From Chondrosia reniformis (taxonomy: Eukaryota > Porifera > Demospongiae > Chondrillida > Chondrillidae): DNA of 64,000 nt. A program made the position numbers and the translations under genes. Below the pieces are notes generated by a model. That model ran no database searches, was not told the origin of the DNA, and worked only from the letters and a program-made list of their open reading frames with translations. Positions 14,701-24,995 of this stretch are shown one piece after another. Numbering within the stretch: position 1 is the stretch's first letter; every line of letters begins with the position of its first letter. The stretch spans positions 62,001 to 126,000 of the forward strand of contig OX359191.1 of NCBI GenBank assembly GCA_947172415.1. The letters run 5' to 3'.

Positions 14701-17700
14701 TGGGGATGGGGAGAAAGTGAGCGTGGTGAGGATGGGGAGAAAGTGGGCGTGGTGAGGAGGGGGAGAAAGTGGGCGTGGTGAGGAGTGGGAGAAAGTGGGC
14801 GTGGTGATGGGTGGAGAGGCATGTCTACTTACTCTGTCTCCTCGTAGCCACTCATTTGTTTGATTTCAGTCAGTTGATCCTCCAGTTCCTTCAAATAAAC
14901 TCCAACTTCATCATTGTTGTCATGGTGATTTGGGTTGAGCAGTTCAGGGTCAACACTCTTGGCTCGCTGTCTCAAGCGAGCAGACTTTGGACTGGCCAAG
15001 AGCTTTGCTGTTAGAGTAGGACTTAGTAATGTACCCTTTAAGGTAGAAAGCTTGGATAACTTTGGGGATGGTCAGTAAAACTCTGTATACTCACTTTCCA
15101 TGGTCCAGTTAACTGCTGCACATCTCGATCAGTTTCAGCTTCTGCTATAGCAGCATCAATGTCAGTCTCCTGCCATGTGGTCCTCAGCTTCATACCTGTC
15201 CTGTGAATGCTGGATCCGGAGGGCACTCGGCGCTGGTGAAATGAGATTGGAGGATGGTGGAGGGAGATTGGAGGATGGTGGAGGGAGATTGGAGGATGAT
15301 TGGACAGAATGTACGTATATTAGAAGCTCACTAGAAGTGAAGAGTGTTCTATTTTCATAACTTCTAATTGTTCCTGAAGATTCTCCTAAGTACAAACGTA
15401 TATACGTATGTATGTTCAGTTTAAATACTAGTCATGTGACAATCACATGACAATAAAGGTAACCCTTACATTGATAGCCTTCTCTTTAAGCAGCTTTTTC
15501 TCCAATGAATTGAGTTTCGTAATGAGGTCATTCTAAATATAGTAGCACACTGTAATTAAAGGGGTATACTCACCATCAAAAGGTACCTAACCTTCTCTTC
15601 TGCCAGGTGTGACTTCTCTTCAGCTGTTGATCGCATTCTCTCGTTCGACTCTTTCAACATTCGGTCCACAGTACAAGAGAGTTGTGCAATGTGACTCTCC
15701 TTCACTTTGAGCTTGTCGTTATACTATACATTAACACCACATAACAACAATATAAATAAAAGTGTACAAGAGCATATACGTATGTACATTCGATGGTCGA
15801 CAGTTGACACTCACAGACTGGACCTCTCTTTCCTTGGCTTCCAAGTCAACCTCAAGCTCTCTGATCCGATTCTCAGCCGAATCATTCTTCTCCTCTATTC
15901 TCAGAATCTCCTGAGAATATCTTCTCTCTGATATCACAGCCCTCTCTTTGTAGTGTACCATCTGCAAGTCTTTCTCTGTAAGCTTATCTTGAATGTCGGA
16001 CAAAATTTCTTCCAACTAGAAATCACATAGGAACACTAAAGTCAATACTCATGCCTTTATATTACTATACTTCCATACAAACCTGTATAAATTTGGCCTC
16101 TTTGTATGCCAGTGAATCTTGCAGTTTGTGGTAATCTTCCTGGAGGCTCTTTAACTCCTTGTGATAGTGACTAGATTGGGATTGGGCCTCAGTAATCAGT
16201 GATTCCATTTTAGTTTTGTAATCTCCAATCTAGAATGGGAATGCAGTCTCAAGTAAAAGGATGTCTCATTACACTATCCTGTAACAATGCAGGGAATGGA
16301 TGGCAGTCCGCTTGAAGTGGGAGTGGCCCAGGAATGCACTTGCAGAAGGTGCATGAGTGTTACCGTGGCTACCTCATTGTGACTCCTCTTTGCCGAAGCA
16401 CTGCTCTGCTGCTCTCGGACTAGATCTCTTTTCAGCTGTAACAGCTCCTCCTCCGAAGCCTGGTGAGACCTCTCCAGTTCCTCTCTCGTGATGCTGGCCT
16501 CTTCCAGCTGGGCAGTCAATTCATCTAATCTGAACTGTAGGTCGCTAATGATCTCCTCTTTCTCCTCAAGAATAGACAACTGAAAGGGAGTGACAAGTGG
16601 GCGTGGCCATTAGTAAGGGGCGTGGCCTTTAGTAAGGGGCGTGGCCTTTAGTAAGGGGTGTGGCCTTTAGTAAGGGGTGTGGCCTTTAGTAAGGGGTGTG
16701 GCCATGTAGTGGTCAGTACCTGAGTGGCTGTGAATCCTGCCTCCTCCAAGTTGAGGCTCAGTCTGATGGAACTCCTGTTCCTCTCCTTCATTAGATGTCT
16801 GGTCCGATTCAGCTCATCCTGTAGAGCCTTCAGCTCTTGATTGGCCAACATCAGCTCATCCTCGAGGATAGAGTTTCTCTCCAAAGCTACTCTCAATCTC
16901 TCACGGACCTGCAGAACCCATACGCCACATCAGCCCATACAGGTGACGCCACATCAGCCCAACAATTCCTCACATAACTATACTACAGCACATACATACA
17001 TATACACCCACCAACTTTTCTATTGCTATATACATATAATGTGCCCTATTACGTATTTGATGAGTATATTGAGGTTGTTGTACCTTTTCATCGAGAGCTT
17101 TGTGATGGTCAAAGAGAGACTTTAATGCCTTCAGTACTTCCACTTCAGAAGAGACACCAGTGCTGGAGGACTGACGCTTGACCACTGTCATGCGTAAGGC
17201 CTTTTCGTGTCGCGAGACCAAACATTCCAAATGTTCCAGCAACAACTGAAGAGCGGATGAGTGTATGGACAGACAAATGGATGAGTGGATGGATGGATGG
17301 ACGGACAAATGGATGAGTAGATGTATGGATGGACGGACATACTCTAGTGTTATTCCTTTCTGCTTTCAATTCCTTCACTTCTTCAACCTTTTCAGAAAGA
17401 GCTTCTTTCGTCAAGTTTAACTCTCTCAAAAGACTTCCAAATTCTTCAGCAAGCGGCCATTTTTTCAGTTGGTCTGTGCTACCATTACACAAAACTCCTT
17501 CATTTTGCTTGATCTCCTCAATTACCCTCAGCAGATCCTCATCCTTCTAGATCAGATGAGATTAGGGAGATAGTGGCCATCACAACAGCTGATAGCTTCA
17601 GGTGTTACAATATATACAAACTGTCTGTTAAGTCAACATAAACAATCCCACAATGGACCCAGGGCAATATGTCTAGACTATGAATATCATTACAGAAGCT

Positions 17701-19802
17701 ATGAATATAATAATGTAATCACCAAGGTATCTATGAATATAATTACAAAAGGTGCAAAATAAATTCCACCTATGAATATCATTATATAGTGTTTACATTA
17801 TCCAGCAAGGTTTATCTTACTGAGATAAGCACATGACCTACTCTAGCAAAAATGGCTGCTCATGAATATCATTAAAACTCCAGAAGGTTTGTGAAATGAA
17901 AACCACACTCTAATTAATTTTATTAACATTCAATTACTCTTGCAGCACTAACTCTTTGTGGATGGAACTTAATATCAGGCCAGTCACTCAGTCATGCATC
18001 ACAAATTTCATGGAAATACGGCTTGCAACACGTCCAACCTATGCTATCTCAATAGCCATACATACCTCCTTATACATGATAAATCCGCAATCTAAACATC
18101 TGTGAAGCTGTACCACCCACATTAAGATAAGGTATACATATGTACATACATAGACAGCTTTATGCGGTAACTGGATCCTGTAATTACAAAAGCTGGCAGA
18201 TTGCTTTACAGCGTGAATAGCTGGTCAAGTGCTACTCAAATCACATCAAGAGCTCAAATGTCTACCAATACTAAAGTACCATGCTATCTAGCACTCATGA
18301 GACAGCCATATTTAACTGAAATCTACAATTTGTAATGTTATTGGCAGCAATTAAGTTTACTTCCAATATGAGTGGGAGGCAACAGTTAGCACTAGAAACA
18401 GTCTCTAAACCAACTTGACTACCTCACCTCTTCAGGTGGGAGGCTGGAGACACATATCACCATGGCAACAGGCCTTCTCCAGCCTTCATCTCTACAGAGG
18501 TTTGGTCACTAAAGGACCTCCTCAAACAGTGCCATCTAAACAAGTGTTTAAAGTGACGTGTCCGACAGTAGCACCAGGTACCACGGTTTAGAGGGCGTCT
18601 ACCAGAACATGCAGCATATTGTATCAACAATAACAGCGCCCTAGACGCAGTTCAAAGTTAAAGTTATATAACCAGTACCAGAGGGTCCTCTACTAGTACA
18701 GGTTGGGTACCAGAGGGTCCTCTACTAGTACAGGTTGGGTACCAGAGGTCCTCTACTAGTACAGGTTGGGTACCAGAGGTCCTCTACTAGTACAGGTTGG
18801 GTACCAGAGGGTCCTCTACTAGTACAGGTTGGGTACCAGAGGTCCTCTACTAGTACAGGTTGGGTACCAGAGGTCCTCTACTAGTACAGGTTGGGTACCA
18901 GAGGGTCCTCTACTAGTACAGGTTGGGTACCAGAGGTCCTCTACTAGTACAGGTTGGGTACCAGAGGGTCCTCTACTAGTACAGGTTGGGTACCAGAGGT
19001 CCTCTACTAGTACAGGTTGGGTACCAGAGGTCCTCTACTAGTACAGGTTGGGTACCAGAGGTCCTCTACTAGTACAGGTTGGGTACCAGAGGTCCTCTAC
19101 TAGTACAGGTTGGGTACCAGAGGTCCTCTACTAGTACAGGTTGGGTACCAGAGGTCCTCTACTAGTACAGGTTGGGTACCAGAGGTCCTCTACTAGTACA
19201 GGTTGGGTACCAGAGGGTCCTCTACTAGTACAGGTTGGATATAACTACGTAGATGACAGGGATTTCTTCTAACTGCACCAAACGTATCTTTGAGATGCTA
19301 CGTGTAACTACAGTTTTAATCCAGAGGTATTATTGAGCAACAGCAACATAAATTATTGATAATAGGATGCTTTAACCCGTAGGTCTTCATCAGCAAACGT
19401 ATAACTACAGTATAGCTAAAATGATTTCTTTTAAAGGTTGAATGAGATATGTTTCAAAACAAGAGCGGTTCTCTACACTAAATAAGACACAAGTGTCATT
19501 CAAGTGTCAGGTAATGCATTACATCAGAAAGGCAACTTCTGTAAGAGTCTTTCCACTTGTACCATTAACTCAATATGACTCACTTCTGGCATAAGAGCAT
19601 GCAGCTGCCTCATTAGGGCAGAATTGTCCGTCTGACATTCAGTCAGTTTGTCAGAGGTAGTTCTGAGGTTCTGATGCGCATCCTTCAGCTTCTTGGCAAG
19701 TCTGTCTCGTTCCGCCAACAGGTTCATCAAGAGCTGTTCTAACTTGCTCGAGTCCCCTTCAGGACTTGGAGAGGTCTCGTGAATCGGCGGGAGACCGTCC
19801 AT
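11717..19802 (-). CDS. PPFIA: Liprin-alpha (presynaptic/adhesion scaffold)
   Basis: Scaffold that organises LAR-type receptor phosphatases and active-zone proteins. Exons from 5': 19802-19584, 17546-17343, 17245-17084, 16908-16720, 16579-16373, 16229-16083, 16015-15815, 15723-15592, 15532-15470, 15232-15095, 15002-14833, 14490-14400, 14191-14025, 13739-13673, 13608-13523, 13454-13390, 13204-13082, 13024-12941, 12880-12783, 12719-12619, 12407-12235, 12130-11908 and a tentative last exon 11754-11717. The N-terminal coiled coil carries the liprin signature [20 protein letters not shown] followed by TVVKRQ and [17 protein letters not shown]1 spans 13608-13082 ([26 protein letters not shown]), SAM2 13024-12619 ([23 protein letters not shown]) and SAM3 12407-12235 ([23 protein letters not shown]). 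The start is ATG at 19802; the open frame further upstream begins with TTG. The exon 14490-14400 to 14191 junction does not close in phase, so a small exon is probably missed. About 1,050 residues, near the family length. Confidence 0.95.
12429..12600. repeat. 56-bp repeat in a liprin intron with CATGTGAC boxes
   Basis: About three direct copies of a 56-bp unit containing gatgtcatgtgacatc and gcagtcacatgacaatgcca. Each unit carries two head-to-head E-box-like CATGTG/CACATG sites. It lies in the intron between the SAM2 and SAM3 exons. Confidence 0.85.
13763..14005. repeat. Minisatellite, ggtgatgggtggagct
   Basis: About 14 near-perfect direct copies of a 16-17 bp unit inside the liprin intron between the exons at 14025-14191 and 13673-13739. 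Confidence 0.95.
14495..14815. repeat. Minisatellite with gtgggcgtggtga core
   Basis: About 13 copies of a 22-24 bp unit (agaaagtgggcgtggtgagg) within a liprin intron. The long open frames on both strands here are products of the repeat and not genes. Confidence 0.95.
16590..16705. repeat. Minisatellite, agtaaggggcgtggcctt
   Basis: Six copies of a 20-bp unit in the liprin intron just outside the exon at 16720-16908. It shares the GGGCGTGG core with other minisatellites of the window. Confidence 0.9.
17547..19583. other. Liprin intron 1, no gene seen
   Basis: A 2.0-kb intron between the first two coding exons of liprin-alpha. The part from 17550 to 18660 is AT-rich with no coding or RNA feature that I can support. 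The rest is largely the minisatellite at 18690-19240. Confidence 0.8.
18690..19240. repeat. Minisatellite, 30-31 bp, in liprin intron 1
   Basis: About 18 direct copies of a unit built on ctctactagtacaggttggg followed by taccagagg(g)tc. Copies differ almost only by one G, giving 30 or 31 bp. No unique spacers separate them. Confidence 0.97.
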
Positions 19803-20081
19803 AACACGTTCTAACGCAAAACCCAAAACTCCAAGTGATCGTTGCCTCTATTTAAACCTTATTTCTCATGGATTAACAGACCCGACTTCAGACCACTAGT
19901 AAATGATTCATAATAAAGTGACTGAAGATGTACGGAACTCTCAACAAATATAAATGATTTACACTTTTTGGGTTTTGGCGAGAACTAATAAAAGATCACG
20001 TGATCGATCAAATCAAACCAATGAATATGATTAATAATTCAAGTTATACGTAGCATTCAACGCTATAATTGCAATAGTTTG
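19803..20081. promoter_or_regulatory. Liprin 5' region / RING gene 3' region
   Basis: 279 bp between the liprin start codon and the stop of the next minus-strand gene. It should contain the liprin promoter. An inverted pair atcacgtgatcgat is visible near 19995, holding a CACGTG E-box. No TATA box was identified. Confidence 0.45.
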
Positions 20082-23000
20082 TCACTTCATGCTGGACCTA
20101 CACTGCGGACAGGTGAAACTGTTCTGTGAAGAGAGAGATATAAGAGAACAACACTAATTACAACAAGATGGCCACTTTATAGTGTCACATGCAACATGTA
20201 TGGTGCTCCTGCTAATGATGGTGGTAACAGCGATATGGACTAGACACATGGTTAACCCTTTCTAATGGCATCACACTCATTGTGCAATGCCCCAGGAAAC
20301 AGGTTTAACCCTTGCAAAATCTCACGGGCAAATACAAAGTATTCATTATAATAGAATAAGGATTTCTTCCAACTGCGTCGAACTTATCTTTACCATCTTA
20401 AAGTTACAGAGCATTCAGCATTAGGTGGTACGGTAACTGCTCTGTGTGCAAATACAAATCTTAGGTAAACTAAAAGTAAAGCCAGTCATTTCCAGTTGGA
20501 GCAACAGTTGAAAGGTCTTTGAATACAAACAGTTAGTCTAAACTGAAAAGGTTAACACTTCCCACAAATAGGTTAAATAGGAAGCATCAAAGGAGTGAAT
20601 CCCTCTAATTACAAGTAGGCGGAGACCACTTACCTTAAACCAGTTGTCAATGCACTCCCTGTGATACTTGTGTTTGCACTTTAGTAATCTCATGTCCTCT
20701 CCCTTGACGTAGTCTGCCAAACAAATGGTGCAGCGGTCCCTAGGAGGAGGAGAATGTTATACCTTAGATACTCGAGACTTTATTACTTAAAGAGGACACT
20801 TCTAGTGGAACGAATTAGTGGAAATCACTTGTTAAACTCACTCAGTTTCCCCATCCTCTTCTCTAAACTTGTACACCTTTAGCTGGTCCAGTGCTAGAGG
20901 TAACAAGGAGAAAGGTCAATAATGTATGTGGGCGGGCCCCTGTATGTGGGAGGGGCCCTGCATGTGGGAGGGGCCCTGCATGTGGGAGGGGCCCTGTATG
21001 TGGGAGGGGCCCTGTATGTGGGAGGGGCCCTGCATGTGGCTGCATGTGGGAGGGGCCCTGCATGTAGGAGAGGTCACTGGATGTGGGAGGGTCACTGCAT
21101 GTGGGAGGGGCCCTGCATGTGGGAGGGTGCTAACCTTCCTTGTTCAATCCCTGTGGTTGACTTCCCATTAAATTTGCCAACTCTAGAAGGTGCTACAAAT
21201 GAGTGTGCAGACAACACAGGCAATGAATAGGAGGTACCTTTGAGACAATACATATGCACAAAATGGACTTACGTATGTAGGAGCTATAGCAATACAGATG
21301 TGAGTGTGCATAAGCTGTTAGTACTGACTACAGACTGTATGTTTGTGTAAACATGAGAATGGCAAATCAGCAGTTATTGCAAAAGAAGACTTAAATGTGA
21401 CAATAGTCATAAAATTGCATTTCTTGTAGTTTAGCAAAGTAGAAAGCTATTCACAGTACTGTATGGGTGTGTTGCCATGGTAACCTCATATCCCATTTCC
21501 ATAGTGAGAAACATTGTGAGAAGCCTCCGTGGAATCTGCCTTTCTCCGTAAGAGTCCCTCTCCAGATCAGCAACCCGCCTTCTGATCCCCTGCAGTCGGT
21601 TCTCCAACCTCTCAACGTGGTGGCTACACAAGGCACGAGAGAAGGGAAGGACAAGCACTCCACAAAGATTAGAGATTTCAATGTCAAATATTTCTTTAGA
21701 ATCACTGATTGGCTCAATTATACTCAAAAGCGTGTGTGTATGCATTAGCATGAAATCTGTTGCTATGGGAACAGTGTCTCTTGGAGTGAGGTTGTGTCTA
21801 ACTAGTGTGTTACCTACTCTGTGTGTGTCTCCGAGTGTGAACCTCCCTGTCTCCTTCCACGAGAAGCGGAGGCAGACATTCGGGCAGTCCTTCTGATGAC
21901 GGGATGGTAATACTGCAGAGGGAGAGGAAGCACTCATGACATGCACACACTGATAGCAGCATAAAATCTACCAACCACAAGTATTTCCATGGCACACTTA
22001 ATCAGCTCACCTCAGTGGGTGCCCAAGGGTGCTGATCCGGATCGTACTGCGGCATGGCGTCGTACTCCTCCATCTGCAGTCTCCTGGCTAGCCGCTCATC
22101 ATCACTGATCTGTCTGGACTGGTTGCCTGGGTTACCATGAATAGGCATGTGGGTGGAGCTATGAGGCTCCTCCCACCTCCCACCTGACCTCCTTTGATGG
22201 GGATAAGCCACTCCTCTCTGTCTCCTGAAGCTTGACGTGCTAACGAAGGGGATCTCCTCTTCACTATCATCTGACAACACCACGACATCATGAGGACGAG
22301 ACACTGACACTAGTGTGGGGGGAGGTAGAATAGTCCGTCCTACCTGCCCTGTGGGGGGTGGAGTGGAGCTGGATTGGCTGACACTCAGCTGAGGAGGAGA
22401 GAGCATGGGAAAGAACTGGTGAGAGGAGGTGAACCCCAGTGGCAGAGTAGGTATGCCAAATGTGGACAGGGGAGAGGGAAAGACTGGAGTTGAGGTGTGC
22501 AGAGCACCGTTCTGCGGATTTATCACTTGCGTGGCTGTGCTAAAGGAGGGGCGTGGCTGTTGGAGGGATGGTCCTTCTATCGTAGAGGGGCGTGGCTGCT
22601 GTTGGAGGGATGGTCCTTCCATCGTAGAGGGGCGTGGCTGCTGTTGGAGGGATGGTCCTTCCATCGTAGAGGGGCGTGGCTGCTGTTGGAGGGATGGTCC
22701 TTCTATTGTAGAGGGGCGTGGCTGTTGGAGGGATGGTCCTTCTATTGTAGAGGGGCGTGGCTGTTGGAGGGATGGTCCTTCCAGTGTAGAGGGGCGTGGC
22801 TGTTGGAGGGATGGTCCTTCTATTGTAGAGGGGCGTGGCTGTTGGAGGGATGGTCCTTCTATTGTAGAGGGGCGTGGCTGTTGGAGGGATGGTCCTTCCA
22901 TCGTGGAGGGGTGTGGCTGTTGGAGGGATGATCCTTCTATTGTAGAGGGGCGTGGCTGTTGGAGGGATGATCCTTCTATTGTAGAGGGGCGTGGCTGTTG

Positions 23001-24586
23001 GAGGGATGGTCCTTCCATCATAGAGGGGTGTGGCTGTTGGAGGGATGATCCTTCCATCGTAGAGGGGAGTGGCTGTTGGAGGGATGGTCCTTCCATCATA
23101 GAGGGGTGTGGCTGTTGGAGGGATGGTCCTACCATAGTGGAGGGGTGTGGCTGTTGGAGGGATGGTCCTACCATAGTGGAGGGGCGTGGCTGCTGGTGAA
23201 CATACCCACCAACTGGCATCCACCAGTGCAGAGGCCGGGGAAGCTGGTGGTGGGCCTGTTCCATGACAGGGTACGGGGAGAGCTGATTCAGGACGGCACT
23301 GTGGTCGGCCGGGGACAACACCACTCCGTGGCGACGCTGCCTCGGAATTGGACTGTTTAAGGAGTATTCGCTGTTGATTATTGGATGTTGAGTTAAAATG
23401 GGAGAACCCTGGTGATTTAGCGGAGATGCTAACATCTGTGTTGGTTGTACATAGTGCTCCCTTAGTGAAGGTCCAGGGCAGTTGTGTTGTCTGCTGCTGG
23501 TTGCACTTGGGAGTATGTCCTCCATCCTCCTCTCCTCCAGTGTCTCTCCCGTTGTACAAGACAAGTTGGCCGACTCAAGTACATTCTGATGCATTCTTGG
23601 CTGTAGGACCGGGGAACAGGCCAAGAGGCTCGGTGGGACCAGCACAGGAAACAGCGGTGCCCCATGAGGGGAGGGCGCTGGGGTTGCTGGGGAGAGACTA
23701 ACTGGAGCAGCCTTGCGTCTTCTGGCTTGCCTCACGGGTCTGAAGACACATCAAGAGATGTCAACCTCATACGTACATATGTATGTACGGTTCAGTAAAC
23801 TTACCTCTTAGATCTGTTGGAGCAAACTGGTTCCTTAGTACCTCCTCTAGCTGTCCTATTGGAAACACATGAGGGGGTTCCCCCAATCTCAGAGCTAGTA
23901 GTGGAGGTACCTGTAAGTGCAGTGAAGGGCTGGGATGTGTGGGGATTCCCCTCAGCTTCAGTGACAGAGGGCTGTTGTACTTTGGATTGAAATGCATTGA
24001 GGTCACTGGTACTTCTGTGATCAGACCTTGGGGAGGTGGATTGGGGGACATTTGGGGTGGAGTTCTTTTTGACTGCTTTTGTCTTACCCTTTTTAGACCT
24101 GTAAACACAACCACAGAAGACATACAGTGAAATGAAACTAAAACGGTTGGCTGTGATGAAGACCATTAAATGTGACACTGGATACTAAAATGTAACGCGA
24201 CTTTGTAGGTATTTCAGTTAATGAAATTGTGTGTGTTGAGTCATACATTATAACACCAGACACTATAACACACGCTCTTCATCATACGATGAGAGTAGCT
24301 ACTCAAAATGGTTGAGGAAGGGTCTGGCTAGACTTGCAAAATGACTTACTTTTGTGGCCAAAACAATAAAATATTGTAACTTATACACGTTACATCACTG
24401 AAGCCACCACCGATCCGTATCTTCCTACTACAAGACACTTACATGGACAACCAAAAGAGATTACTGTACGTACCTTGAAACCGACCGTCTAATGACACTA
24501 GATCTTCGTTCTCTCTCCTCCAAAGACACCTTACTCTTCGGAGCGTCTTGTTCAAAATCGTTCCTTCTCTTACAGCGCGATGCCAT
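20082..24586 (-). CDS. RING-H2 E3 ubiquitin ligase candidate with SUMO-interacting motif
   Basis: Exons: 24586-24474, 24098-23805, 23739-22011, 21912-21818, 21623-21485, 21180-21135, 20893-20842, 20739-20634, 20123-20082. All phases close to 871 residues. The last exons encode a RING-H2 domain: CTICLADYVKGED, then CKHKYHREC, then CPQC eleven residues after the last Cys of the central block, giving all eight zinc ligands in canonical order. It is preceded by GLNKEALDQLKVYKF, a typical pre-RING helix. The large exon has a hydrophobic-acidic SUMO-interacting motif, VVVLSDDSEEE (about 22250-22280), then LARRLQMEEYD. N-terminal exons are basic and Ser/Thr-rich (SKKGKTKAVKK), suggesting a nuclear protein. 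By analogy with RNF4/RNF111 it may be a SUMO-targeted ligase; orthology is not claimed. About 16 repeats of 13 residues fill the middle. Confidence 0.9.
20925..21125. repeat. Minisatellite, gggaggggccctgcatgt
   Basis: About 10 copies of an 18-bp GC-rich unit inside a RING-gene intron. Each unit contains the palindrome ggggcccc or its variant. Confidence 0.93.
22555..23190. repeat. Coding minisatellite (39/42-bp units) in the RING gene
   Basis: About 16 in-frame units of 39 bp, three of them 42 bp through one extra CAG-type Gln codon. On the minus strand they encode LQQPRPSTIEGPS with variants (H for R, M or L for I, S for P). The plus strand reads gaggggcgtggctgttggag. Unit lengths are multiples of three, so copy number can change without breaking the protein. 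Confidence 0.95.
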
Positions 24587-24995
24587 CCTTCTTGTTGAAT
24601 GGTTCAGTGAATACGACTATTCAATTGCCTACTCCGTAGAAAGTACCGCAAAACGAAACTACAGCAAGACGAACCGTTGATATGGTTACCATTTTAAATT
24701 TAAATTGACTCACTTTTAATTCTCAACTAAACAGATTGTTCTTTAATTTTAAATATCTCTATCCTAAACCAATCTCAGCGAATAAGTGAATTCCTCATAC
24801 GCAGACATTGGTATTTGAAGTAGTAGCTGTCACAACGCCATTTTTCAATGACGTCATCATGTGGCTATGTAGCCAATAGTGTGTTTATGGTAGAGTACAA
24901 TACATATGGCGTATACAGTCTTAAAATGCAATATGCATTAGTATAAAATTAAAAGGGTATACATTATAAAATATCAGTGATTCGGTCAGTGAAAA
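24587..24995. promoter_or_regulatory. RING gene 5' region and Twinkle 3' UTR
   Basis: 409 bp between the RING-gene start codon and the Twinkle stop codon, both genes on the minus strand. A CRE-like tgacgtcatcatg lies near 24850. The Twinkle 3' UTR must end here; no single polyadenylation signal stands out. Confidence 0.45.

Noticed and set aside
22429-23559. Long open frames on both strands over the RING-gene repeat
   Set aside because: They arise because the repeat unit is 39/42 bp, keeping all frames open. Only the frame joined to the RING exons closes in phase.
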